A DNA stretch of 64,000 nucleotides from positions 75,231,471-75,295,470 of the forward strand of contig OZ026527.1 in NCBI GenBank assembly GCA_964019695.1, read 5' to 3'. A program made the translations under genes and the position numbers. The stretch is from Loripinus fragilis (lineage: Eukaryota > Mollusca > Bivalvia > Lucinida > Lucinidae). Below are positions 31,936-40,985 of this stretch, in pieces. Below the pieces are notes generated by a model. It was not told where the DNA came from. It made no database searches and was given only the letters and a program-made list of their open reading frames with translations. The number at the start of each line of letters is the position of its first letter. Within the stretch, counting starts at the first letter, position 1.

Positions 31936-32909
31936 AATCTATAAACCACTAGTGGTTTATTGATTTTATTGCATGGCGTTATTTCATTCTCAGACGCCGC
32001 GACGTCATATGATAATAGTATTTAAAACTAAATATCAACGTGTTAAAAGTGTTTTCAGAGTAAACACTATACTTTTGTATATATTTCGAGCTTCTAGGTT
32101 GGTAAAATACAGGTCTAGTGTTTTCACTTTGTGGCAAAGACTATCTGAAAACACATTTTACATTAATTGAATGATCTATGATGGGTTATACAAGTAATCA
32201 ACCAACAGTTGTGAACGGGTCATATTTTTAAAGAAACGGAGCCAACTTAACATTCATTTTTATCACAAAACTCACATTCTTAGCCTCCAACGAAAAATAG
32301 GAAAAAGCAGGTGTTTTCCATGTGTTTTCCATATGTTGTGGACTATATCACACGTGTTTAATGTGACGTCATTCGTCATATTGTGTCTACACACATGTCC
32401 GCCATTTTGTCAGCATGGTAAAATGCTCAATAACTGTTGGTAAAAACCGCTACAAATTGTCTGTTTGTGAGGTTAAAGCTGCATACTCTGTAACTAAGAA
32501 CATTTTTCGAAAAAAATATTTTCTTTTTAAATCATTTGCAAAAGTAGAATAAAGTTATGCTGTCACAATAAATCTAATTTCTACAGCTGAAAACTGCATG
32601 AAAAAGTGAATTATCTTATAAAAACAAGTGTATTTTCTCTTGTTTGTAATTATTTGCGTCCCTCCAATAATTCTAGACAGTTGATTTTTAACATAAACGC
32701 TGTTGTTTTGACACTAATAATTTGTTAATTATTACGAAAAAGGTAAAATGTATATCTGAATTTTAGTATTTATGCTGTGTTCTTGAAAAAAAGAAACATT
32801 ATTTTTAAAATGAAAAATATCAAAAGTTACAGATTATGCAGCTTTAATGGTTACTCGAAATGACAAGGTGAAGAAAGGAAATGAGCAGCGACATGTGATT
32901 TCCAGCAAT
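31936..32909. other. Intronic sequence with a CRE-like site
   Basis: GTGACGTCATTCGTCATA (about 32362) and GTCCGCCATTTTG (about 32397) form a small CpG/CRE/YY1-like cluster, but no convincing exon follows. Otherwise AT-rich. Confidence 0.35.
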
Positions 32910-33130
32910 GTGGCATTTTGACAAGTGTAGACTCAAACGAGCCTCGGTAGCCTACTTTTAAGCTTAGAAACTCGAAATGATGTTCAGTCAGTAGCTAAAC
33001 AATCATAGAATACTCAAGCGAGTTGCAAAGGCTCTGATCGGACTGCGCGTATGCGCAGGCTGATCTGAGGCTTTGCTGATCGCACAAACCACATTGTTAG
33101 AAATCTCATGCGTTGGCTCAAATTACGTTT
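32910..33130 (+). repeat. 200-bp dispersed repeat, copy 1
   Basis: TGTGGCATTTTGACAAGTGT, GCCTACTTTTAAGCTTAG, then a central inverted section GATCGGACTGCGCGTATGCG with CGCAGGCTGATC, ending ACCACATTGTTAGAAATCTC. Further copies at 33228-33390 and 35558-35765. Confidence 0.82.
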
Positions 33131-33227
33131 CAGGGCGAGATTTTGTGAGAGGAAAGGAACTGTGAACAGGAAAGCCATCGTTATGAGTAAAGATGGGATA
33201 ATATATTGGTCATCTCAAAACAATTCT

Positions 33228-33390
33228 GTGGTGGCATTTTGACAAGTGTAGATTTAGACGAGCCTGTGCAGCCTCCTTTTAAGCTTAGACACTTCAAATG
33301 CGGTTCGGTCCGTAGCTTAACAGTTATAGACTAAGGCTCTGAACAGACTGCGCGTACATACCACATTGTTGGAAACCCCATGTCCCGGCT
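33228..33390 (+). repeat. 200-bp dispersed repeat, copy 2 (internally deleted)
   Basis: TGGTGGCATTTTGACAAGTG, TCCTTTTAAGCTTAGACAC, ACAGACTGCGCGTACATACC, ACATTGTTGGAAACCCCATG. Lacks the TATGCGCAGGCTGATC half of the central inverted repeat. Confidence 0.78.
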
Positions 33391-33590
33391 CAATTATGTT
33401 GATATCACGTGGCGAACAGTTCGAATTGTCTCGAAATTAAAACTTTGTAGGTGTAACTGATGACCACCGGCGACATTGGAAACGTATGATCTCAATGTTT
33501 TAACTTTCGACTTATCTGGTAATTCTAAACAAAAAACAAGCAATTTAGATTTTCGACTCTGCGAATCTCATAATAGTTTCTTCGTTTAAT

Positions 33591-34057
33591 TTATATTGAC
33601 ATCGACGCGTGAAAACCGGTCTTCGGGATTTGCGAACAACAAAGCCACAGACCAGCCTATGTATCCGCTCAGTCTAAACAGTGCCTCTATGATTCGATTA
33701 TTAGAAAGTATCATATCTAAGCACCCTACTGGTGAAATTTTAATTTTCTATCGCGTCTCAGCAAATAAACAGGCTTGTTTGAGTATGACCTTAACAGTCA
33801 GGTTCTGTGATGTCAAAACCTATATGTGCCTCGACGCGAGAAAACCTGTCTTCGGTGGGATGCGAACAAAAAAGGCGCAGACCTGCCTGCGCATCCGCGC
33901 AGTCTGATAATCGCCTTTGTTATTCGCTTATTGGAAAGTATCACTTGTCACAAGCGAAATTTCAATTTTCTAGCTGGTCTCTGTAGCTTAGGAGACTGGT
34001 TTGAGTCTCGCTTTTTAGAAACCCCGAAGACAGGTTCTGTCGTGCCGAAACCTATGT
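33591..34057. repeat. Direct and inverted dispersed repeat next to exon 2
   Basis: Two direct units start at about 33600 (CGACGCGTGAAAACCGGTCTTC) and 33832 (CGACGCGAGAAAACCTGTC). A third, inverted piece CCGAAGACAGGTTCTGTCGTG lies at about 34024. The family recurs at 38195-38270 (AAAACCTGTCTTCGGCGTG). It ends about ten bases before the exon 2 splice donor. The ORFs here are repeat-derived. Confidence 0.65.
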
Positions 34058-34067
34058 AATAACTTAC

Positions 34068-34200
34068 CAGTATAGTTTTATGGTCAGGGCAATGAGATTT
34101 ATGTTGCTTGAAAGCAGTTTCTAAAACTGGATTAGGTTTTGGCACAGTGCGTTGTCTATTCGAAACCCCAAGTTGTAGAGCAATCGGAACCACCAACAAT
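34068..34200 (-). CDS. Ceramide synthase exon 2
   Basis: A 133-bp exon. Its acceptor is ATTATTATTATTTCAG, with the pyrimidine tract made partly from the neighbouring (ATA)n microsatellite, and its donor is GTAAGT (34062-34067). Its first base completes the Arg codon begun in exon 1 (AG|A). It then encodes LLVVPIALQLGVSNRQRT and VPKPNPVLETAFKQHKS, then HCPDHKTIL, exiting in phase 0 into the Hox-like exon at 29510. This corresponds to the linker of CERS5/6 that follows the first membrane segment (pattern FVA-x-P-x-AIALNI..PN-x-(I/V)LE-x-x-F). The reading frame, the splice phases and the PNPVLE core all agree with the family. Confidence 0.93.
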
Positions 34201-34204
34201 CTGA

Positions 34205-34205
<1 letters not shown>

Positions 34206-34249
<44 letters not shown>

Positions 34250-34250
34250 T
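34206..34250. repeat. (ATA)n microsatellite
   Basis: About 14 repeats of AAT immediately upstream (minus strand) of ceramide synthase exon 2. Length changes here would alter the polypyrimidine tract of that exon's acceptor. Confidence 0.9.
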
Positions 34251-34379
34251 ACTAGCAAATTCAGAAAATTTATGTCCCCGCCACTATATGTTTGTCTTTG
34301 AATATATGAGCTATAATGAAACAAGTAGCCTAAAGTTCGCAGAACAAAAAAAAAACTAAACTTAGTAATTTTATTCAAA

Positions 34380-35060
34380 GCACATCCATATCTTCATACC
34401 ATGACATAAGCACATACTGATGTTTCTAAAAAGAATATGAGTATATGCACTCGAAAGGTACTACCTGTATATTGACTGACAATGATAAGACATTGATAGC
34501 ACTTAGGCCAGTTCACATCCTGGAAAAAGTGACATACATTAATCTGAGGATTATACAAAAAAAAAAACACTTGCACGTCTTCACACAAACCAGCTGTTTA
34601 GTTTCAAAATTGTGGCAGTTGCACATACAAAGTGCCCATTAACTATTTGCTTTGAATGGAATAGTGTATGGAAAATAACAAAGTTCAACTTGTCACAAAA
34701 ATATTCTGAGGATTATATCGAAACATTATGCACACCTTGACCTAAACATTTAAAAAGTTTAAAGGAATAGAGATAAAACTGTAGGAGGAGATACATGCAC
34801 AAGATACATGTACCTAGTATCTATTCACTTTTGCCGCAAGAATGAACTAAGTTCATTTTGTAAAAAAACGTGACAAAATAACTGAGGACTATATCCAAAC
34901 AAAATGCACATCTTTAGACCATACCTAAACACCCGAAAAGGCTCAAAGAAATCGGAGTTAAACTGTAGAAGTTGCATACACAAGATACCTACTACTTGAA
35001 TGGGGATGATAGGACGGACGGAGAGACGGAAGGACGGAAAGATGGAATGCCAAATACTAC
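34380..35060. repeat. ~170-bp tandem repeat ending in GGACGGACGG
   Basis: Units anchored on TCTGAGGATTATACAAAAAA (34541), TCTGAGGATTATATCGAAAC (34706) and ACTGAGGACTATATCCAAAC (34880), with GAGATAAAACTGTAG and GGAGTTAAACTGTAGAAG words. It closes with AGGACGGACGGAGAGACGG at 35010. Confidence 0.72.
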
Positions 35061-35107
35061 ATTGTATGTCTCCTCGCTTTTCTTCGAAATAGCGGGAAGA
35101 AACATTA

Positions 35108-35108
35108 A

Positions 35109-35139
<31 letters not shown>

Positions 35140-35195
35140 TCAATAATAAAAGTAGTAGTTATAATAAAAGTAGTAGTAATAATAAAAAAAATAAC
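35108..35195. repeat. (TAA)n and (AAAGTAGTAGTTATAAT)n simple repeats
   Basis: AATAATAATAAT stretches and two to three copies of ATAAAAGTAGTAGT. Confidence 0.85.
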
Positions 35196-35279
35196 CATTT
35201 TCGAACACTTCTTTCAGAAATACTATCAGAGTGTTAAACAATTAGGATTTGGTCAAGATTCATTTATTTTATTTATTAC

Positions 35280-35477
35280 AGCCCCCCCCCCCCCCCCCCC
35301 AGATAAGAGTGCGTATTGGAAATTAATTTTCTTTATTTCTCATCCAAAACATATGCTATGGGTACTCAAAAGAACCGTCTCAATGAGACGGTTATTTTGA
35401 GCACCAAAAGCACATTTTTAAACTAATAGGTAAGAAAATAATCAAAATTTTGCGCAAAAATCCTTATCTGGACCTAT
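35280..35477. mobile_element. Hairpin-core MITE, subfamily 1, with C21 run at its end
   Basis: A C run (35282-35300) replaces the CAGGCCTC end, followed by AGATAAGAGTGCGTATTGG. The core CTCAAAAGAACCGTCTC pairs with GAGACGGTTATTTTGAG (35365-35401) with a single mismatch. Ends CCTTATCTGGACCTA. Confidence 0.78.
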
Positions 35478-35557
35478 GTCAGATTCAAAATTGTGCACAC
35501 TGAAATACAATTGAGCCAGAACCGTTGAACCGTAAATTTCACATGTGATTTCCGACA

Positions 35558-35765
35558 CTGTGGCATTTTGACAAGTGTAGACTAAGACAAGCATTTGCAG
35601 CCTCTTTTTAAGCTTAGCAACCCCAAATGATTTTCAGTCAGATGCCTTAGAGTCATATAATATTCAAGCGACAAGCAAAGGCTCTGATCAGGGTGCGCGT
35701 ATGCGCAGGCTGATCTGGGCCTTTGCTGGTCGCACATACCACATTGTTGGAAATCTCTTGTCGAG
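35558..35765 (+). repeat. 200-bp dispersed repeat, copy 3
   Basis: TGTGGCATTTTGACAAGTGT, CCTCTTTTTAAGCTTAGC, TGATCAGGGTGCGCGTATGC with GCAGGCTGATCTGGGC, and ACCACATTGTTGGAAATCTC. The best-preserved copy. Confidence 0.82.
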
Positions 35766-36005
35766 TCTCACTTCATATTTATAAAATCTAAGTGAGGATG
35801 TCATCTTTTTACATGTTGTTCGTATCCTCATGGGTTTCATGGCCTCTTGGACTTGGAAATAAAGCGTTATGTGAAGAACTGGTAAAAATGTGTCAAATTC
35901 TGCTAATGAGACATTTTTCGATTTTTATTTGGGGGAGGAACCGTGGTAGAGGTAGAATTGTGCTCAAATTTCACATTGTCATAAATTTCACTTGTGGAGC
36001 AGTTT

Positions 36006-36245
36006 AGGATGTCCATAACAACGTTGCGTACATAATGACAAAATTATAACGTTTTTACGGCAGAAATGAGATTTTATCATATGAGAAATAGAATCTAACA
36101 TTCGTGCTCTTGTATTATTGAATTTATTAAACTCGTTGCGAAAAAGAAATAAAATGCTCGGCAAGCCTCGCATTTTATCTCTTTTTCCCAACTCGTTTAA
36201 TAAATTCAATAAAACATGAGCACTCATGTAAGATCCTCTATGTTA
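36006..36245 (-). repeat. 240-bp palindromic repeat, copy 2 (inverted)
   Basis: Inverse of 31690-31935 (GTCCATAACAACGTTGCGTA to ACATGAGCACTCATGTAAGA), with a fuller central hairpin: AAATAAAATGCTCGGCAAGC and CTCGCATTTTATCTCTTTTT. With copy 1 it brackets about 4.1 kb that includes ceramide synthase exon 2. Confidence 0.82.
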
Positions 36246-37450
36246 AATACATGGCTCAACACCTTTCTTGAAGTCAGCAATATACTCAATGACACTCAAT
36301 GTAGATTTAGGGTGTCATATTCTACAACAAATAATGTATTTGTTATACATGTACTTATAGAATACCTTAGAGTTCGAAAACTATCACTGTTTTGTGCTTT
36401 CATTGATTTACTGAGGCTTTTGATAATGTCTGGCGGGTAGGTTTATGGGTAAGGTTATTTAGCTATAATATATCTGAAAAGATTCTGACAATAATAAAAA
36501 AAAATGTATTCGGATATTAAACCCTGTGTTTCATCAAATGGAGACAGCTCAGATTTTTTCTGTACTGCGAAAAAAGCTTGAGACAGGGAGAAAATCTATC
36601 ACCCGTACTGTTTTCGTTGGTTTTAAATAATTTTAAAAGTCTTTTTTAAGGGGAAATACCTTTGGTCTGAACATCTTTGATGATTCATTACAATGCTATT
36701 TAAAGCTTGCAGTTTTACTATACGCAGGTGACATTGTTTGCGGAAAGTGTTGAATAACTTCAAGATTTGCTGGATAAATTTCACATTTATTGTTCCAACT
36801 TAAAGTGGAAAATTATAGTAAATCCTGAAAAATCAAACGTGGTAATATTTGGTGACAAGTCTAAACACCCAAGCCTTATTAAGTTCATTGATCAACCTCT
36901 AGAAGTAGTGGATTGTTTCAAATACTTAGGAATAGTTTTACCAAAATCAAGAAGGCTTTATCAAACCAAAAAGCATGTTGTTGGGCAGGCAAGGAAAGCA
37001 TTGTTTGGTTTATATAGAAAAATAAGAAACTTAGAGTTGCCTTTAGATTGTCAATTTAAACTTTTTGATAACACTATTATCCCTATCTTAACGCATGGTT
37101 GTGAGGTATGGAGCTATCGGGATCTTAGTGCTATTGAAAAGGTTCATACAGACTTTTTGAAATATATACTTCATGTTAATAATCACCCCATGTAATGCTT
37201 TATGGAGAGCTTGGTCGATTTACAATATCAGTCACAATCAAGCAACAAGTCATTACCTTCTGGTCAAAACTACTTCTGAACAAAGAATCAAAATTTTCAC
37301 ATAGATTGTATTCTGTATTGTATAATAACTGCATTGTATGTTAACTGCATCAGATATTCAACTTTATTTAATGATACTAACATCAGGCAATTAAGACGCA
37401 TATGTAATTTTCTGAAAATAGTTATCGATACCTTTAGGACACATCCTCGT
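36246..37450 (+). pseudogene. Decayed non-LTR retrotransposon reverse transcriptase
   Basis: Plus-strand frames, broken by shifts and stops, read in order: an RT palm piece (VRKLSLFCAFIDLL then AFDNVWRVGLW), KMYSDIKPCVSSNGD, LRQGENLSPVLFSLVL, a catalytic box where YADD has become YAGD (about 36718), and an intact stretch 36767-37195 with LDKFHIYCSNLKWKI, VVDCFKYLGIVLPK and IIPILTHGCEVWSY. The last matches the ...LYGCEVWG segment of jockey/RTE-like LINEs common in bivalves. A further diverged piece (GELGRFTISVTIKQQ) follows in another frame. The YADD-to-YAGD change and multiple stops mean it is dead. It sits in ceramide synthase intron 1, antisense to the gene. Confidence 0.85.
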
Positions 37451-38269
37451 TAAATACTTGTATAAATCCTCCTATACATGTTTCATGCATACCACAGTGC
37501 TACAATTACCATACTTTAAGGGTAAATGGTATATGCATTGGATTTTTGAGTACTCAGTAAATACCAAAGACAAATACAGTGTACGTCTGTGCTTACCATT
37601 AAGTGATACTAGTGAATTGTGTAGCCCTTATAGGTATGGTCAGTGCAGCAACTGGAAATTCATCAAGATAGATTGTTTAACCATACGAGCAAGACTTCAC
37701 ATACATCTTGTCCTGGTCATAGTTTGCTTGTTTGTATGCGCAGGTGTGTAAGAGTGTATGTGTGTGTTAACCAATGAAGCTAGTATGTATACGGTCAGTG
37801 TTCCTCAATCAGCCCAGATATGCCAGTAGCAAGACATCAGTATCTGCTTTATCATGTGTGGGCATAGATGGGCCTCATATTACATGTTAAACATGGACTC
37901 AAGGCCGTCGTCGGCGGTGCGGCCGTTCCGGCTATGGCCGGACCACTTTTTTTGCCCGAAATGGTTTTAGCCGGATCACATTTTTGGCCAAATACGTTTT
38001 TGGCAGGGCCGTTTTCTCACGTTTCTTCTAGACCTTCTTTAATGATCTATTTTTCGATGATCAAAGATTAATTATTAAATGATAACTGAAGCGTGCGCTG
38101 GTCAATGTTTCGGCTGCCTCAGGGTGTGAAAGACAGTGGTTAAACAAACATGATTAAGAAAATGACACCTGTTTTAAGACAGTTATTATAATCGAGCCGC
38201 TATGAGACAAAACCTGTCTTCGGCGTGTTCGACAAAGCCAGGCTCAAACCAGTCTCCTCAGCTACATAG
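37451..38269. other. Intron 1, repeat fragments, no exon seen
   Basis: Contains a GC-rich patch with GGCCGTTCCGGCTATGGCCG (37920-37940) and a piece of the 33.6-kb repeat near 38195-38260. The 97-codon frame at 37458 has no motif. Confidence 0.4.
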
Positions 38270-38440
38270 ACTAGACTACTTGATCCCTGAAAATAATGCA
38301 TTGATCTCCCCAGATCCCTGAAAATAATTGCCTCGGCTCCCTAAAAGTATTTTGCCTTTGCTCCCCAAATCCCTAAAAATAGACCAGCTTCTCCCCGGAT
38401 CCCCAAAAATATAAGTCAATTCTCCCTAAAATGTATTTTT
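38270..38440. repeat. Short tandem repeat, ~36-bp units (CTCCCCAGATCCCTGAAAATA)
   Basis: Four to five imperfect units of CTCCCCAGATCCCTGAAAA with variable spacers. A related array is at 39283-39412. Confidence 0.7.
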
Positions 38441-38639
38441 CGTTTTGTAGGATTAAAATCACACACTTAAAAACTATGAAGCTATACAAGAGCGCATGAC
38501 TTAATGATACCATAATATATTGCCATATACATGTAAAGACAGGGCTTTGTCATGGATTACATGACATATAATTATTTCAATGAAATCCTTGGTATATGGC
38601 TCAAAGTATGAGGCCATTCCTTAAAATGCTGTTGCTGTA

Positions 38640-39282
38640 CCTGGTAGAGTGGGCATGGCATAATGCTCTCTAGATTTGATTTTTTTAATCAGAGACAGAC
38701 CATTTGCTTGTGTGGTTGGGGGGGGGGGGCAGGGGCTGCTTTTTTCCACCAGCTTAAACTAGATTTTTTTATAGACAAGTGAAAGTATTTTTTTGTGAAA
38801 TACAACTGTCTACAATTGCTATTAGGCCATATACACTTGTTAAACTTCAGTTTCATCAAATAAGTATATATCTGATCAGCATTCTTAAGTTCTCTCATAA
38901 TAATGAGCTTATCATCTAAAAAGAGGATTACAAAGCAGGTGCATAAGTAGACTGTAACAATACACAGCCCAACACGTGCTAGGGGGGTCCGGGGGCATGC
39001 TTCCCCGAGAAAATTTTGATAAAAATGGTGCGATCTGGTGCAATCTGGGCGTTCCAAAGTATGCTATTACCAAGCTAAAAATCAGCAATTTTAAGGTTAA
39101 TAAATCAACAACAACAAAAGTTAATTGCCACATTTTTTTCCTGAGGTCAATCTAGATGTACATGTTATACGAAAATAAATACAATTAGAATTTACAAGGG
39201 AGTCTGGGGGGCTATCCCCCCAGAAGCAGAAGAAATTTTAAAAAATCAAACAAAATGGAGGCTTTTCCTTTATATTTTTGCT
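38640..39282. repeat. Dispersed element fragments in intron 1
   Basis: G10 run at 38718, the phrase GGGTCCGGGGGCATGCTTCC (about 38986) and the palindrome CTGGGGGGCTATCCCCCCAG (about 39203-39222). These are typical dispersed invertebrate repeat words. The 122-codon minus frame (38689-39057) runs through them and is not credible. Confidence 0.5.
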
Positions 39283-39412
39283 TTGTAGCAGGGCTCCCTA
39301 GATCCCCAAAAGTATGAGCTTGCTCCCCAGCTCCCCTAAAATAATTACCAGTGCTCCCTAGATCCCTGAAAATAAATAGCCATTCTCCCCAGATCCCCAA
39401 AACCCCTGGGGG
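39283..39412. repeat. Short tandem repeat, second array
   Basis: GCTCCCTAGATCCCCAAAAG, GCTCCCCAGCTCCCCTAAAA, GCTCCCTAGATCCCTGAAAA and TCTCCCCAGATCCCCAAAAC: four units of about 36 bp related to 38270-38440. Confidence 0.75.
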
Positions 39413-39709
39413 CCCCAAGTTTTGGTGACATAAATTAATGGAGAAAATTGGAGCGTTAATTACTCATATTTGAGCCCGTATATTCCGCTAACAGCTTACC
39501 ATTCGCTAATTTCCTCGAACATTTTCTCATCACAAAACATGTTAAAATAAAACACGGGATTTTGGTTCTATATTGTCGCGCATCTATTGCCAGAGTTAGT
39601 CTGCTCCAAAGAACGGACTCATTGGAGCCTTTGCTGCTCGCATTATACAATGTATAGATAAAGATTATGCTCGCCCAGATGACCGAATGATAGTAATGAC
39701 TCTCCTTAC

Positions 39710-39885
39710 CTTTCGAACATAAATCTAACAAGAACGAGTGCAACCCCAAAAGGTATGGCCGCGTAGAGATCATTTATTTGTGGTAGATATACATCGCTTC
39801 CTTCTTTGAGCTCAAGGTCCTTCCAGCCCCAGGAGCGATTAGAAGGGAACCAGAATCGTTCATCCCAGAACCAACTGTAATCCAT
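39710..39885 (-). CDS. Ceramide synthase (CERS5/6-like), exon 1 with start codon
   Basis: Start of a minus-strand ceramide synthase gene running 39885 to at least 29404. The ER-membrane enzyme N-acylates sphingoid bases with acyl-CoA to make (dihydro)ceramide. This exon encodes 58 residues plus two bases of the next codon: MDYSWFWDERFWFPSNRSWG, then WKDLELKEGSDVYLPQINDL, then YAAIPFGVALVLVRFMFE. It matches the family pattern WFW-x-ERFW-x-P-x-N-x-T/S-W, and Asn16 is in an N-R-S sequon where vertebrate CERS5/6 are glycosylated. LYAAIPFGVALVLVRFMF is the first membrane segment. The donor is GTAAGG. An alternative frame here (39456-39773) is a shadow. Exon 1 ends at the same residue (RxxFER) as I recall for human CERS6. 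The gene's introns are loaded with mobile elements. The paralogue cannot be fixed without the C-terminal exons. Confidence 0.94.
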
Positions 39886-39945
39886 TATTTATAAATCGAG
39901 GCCAACTCGAACAAATATGTAAATTGTAGAAGCTCCTCAGATGCG
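39886..39945 (-). other. Ceramide synthase 5' UTR, probable splice acceptor
   Basis: Upstream of the start codon the minus strand reads CTTTTGTCATTTCAG at 39946-39960, a good acceptor, so the 60 bases before the ATG may be the end of a 5' UTR that begins in a separate upstream exon. That exon was not identified. Confidence 0.45.
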
Positions 39946-40016
39946 CTGAAATGACAAAAGAAAAATGATGCAATCGTGAAGAAGAAACAAACTAGGACGA
40001 CTTGGTTCCAGAACAA

Positions 40017-40140
40017 AGGTTATAAACCTTGAGATCATTCTCAGACTCAAAATAAAGCGCAACGATTGGCTGTGTGTGGACAGCCAGCCAATCATTGCGC
40101 TTTATTTTGAGTTTGAGACACTATTCAAGTTTTATAACCT
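40017..40140. mobile_element. 124-bp hairpin MITE just upstream of ceramide synthase
   Basis: AGGTTATAAA at the left is inverted at the right as TTTATAACCT. GACTCAAAATAAAGCGCAA and GATTGGCTG are mirrored by CAGCCAATCATTGCGC and TTTATTTTGAGTTTGAG. It lies about 70-200 bp upstream of the putative 5' UTR splice site. Confidence 0.8.
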
Positions 40141-40334
40141 CGAGGCCAGGCCTCGAAGTTATAAATATTGTTCATGTTCAACTCAACTTAGAACGAACTT
40201 TTTACTGCTCATAAATAAAATGCTAAAAGATAACTATTTTCATGCTTTTTTTAATTTTCAGATATTCGACTCATCATGCTAATCAATGTTAAAATGCCCA
40301 AACTTATTGGCTTTTTAGCAATAATCATACGCAT

Positions 40335-40572
40335 CTACTGCCCTGCCAACCAAGATTGACAGTTACGTAGTACTTTGTTTATAATTGCTAAGTAAGACAT
40401 TGGCTTTTACACTACGCTCGACCTATTATATAAATGCGAATCGATAGATCACATGTGTATTAATCATATCCTGCCGATAGGATTAATACACAAGTGATAT
40501 ATTGAGTCTAAGTCCCTGATGACTTTGTAAGCGAAACATGACGTCACTCACTCTTGGCTGGCAGGACAGTAG
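40335..40572. mobile_element. 238-bp TIR element
   Basis: CTACTGCCCTGCCAACCAAG is mirrored by TTGGCTGGCAGGACAGTAG. Inside is the hairpin ATCACATGTGTATTAATC / GATTAATACACAAGTGAT (40447-40498). No coding frame. Confidence 0.75.
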
Positions 40573-40596
40573 TAGTAACGATCTGCAATGCATTGT

Positions 40597-40802
40597 TTGT
40601 TTGATTGTTTGATTTGAATCTTTACGTCCCACCAACAATCCTTCTGTTATATAGGGACGAGTCTTCCTGAGTTAAACCAGTTCTAAGCCTGGATAAATGT
40701 GTCTTGCTTAAGGACTACAACGCAGTGACGCCGGTGAGGCTCGAACCCGCGGCCCTTCGGTCACGGGTCAAGCACTCTACCATTGAGCCACTGCGCTCCC
40801 TA
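40597..40802 (-). mobile_element. tRNA-derived SINE with 13-bp TSD
   Basis: Minus-strand head GGGAGCGCAGTGGCTCAATG, box B GGGTTCGAGCC, body GAACTGGTTTAACTCAGGAA, tail AATCAAACAATCAAACAA. Flanked by TGCAATGCATTGT (40584-40596) and TGCAATACATTGT (40803-40815), 12 of 13 identical. Among the better-preserved SINE copies in the window. Confidence 0.92.
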
Positions 40803-40869
40803 TGCAATACATTGTCTTGGTCGGTGCATATCAATAGAGCAATCGCAAAAGCTGATAAATATATAATCG

Positions 40870-40985
40870 AAAATAAAAACACACAAACAAAGTACGGTGA
40901 CGGGGTTCGAACTCGTGACCGCTATGACTGTGAACATGCGATTCATCCACAATGCTACGCATTCTCTTTGTGATTGGTATGTTCA
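40870..40985 (-). mobile_element. tRNA-like SINE head or tRNA remnant
   Basis: On the minus strand GAATGCGTAGCATTGTGGAT resembles a mutated A box and CGAGTTCGAACCCCGTCACC is a good B box and T-arm. A true tRNA gene is not supported: no acceptor-stem pairing could be closed. Confidence 0.5.

Noticed and set aside
32390..32470. ATG with MVKCSITVGKNRYK, reminiscent of a THAP-domain start, after a CRE/YY1-like cluster
   Set aside because: The zinc-binding Cys spacing is not met without assuming a frameshift; no downstream THAP residues.
38689..39057. 122-codon minus frame
   Set aside because: Runs through known dispersed-repeat words (GGGGGCATGC) and a G10 tract; no domain.
40870..40985. Genuine tRNA gene
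   Set aside because: B box is good but A box and acceptor stem are not; fits a SINE head.
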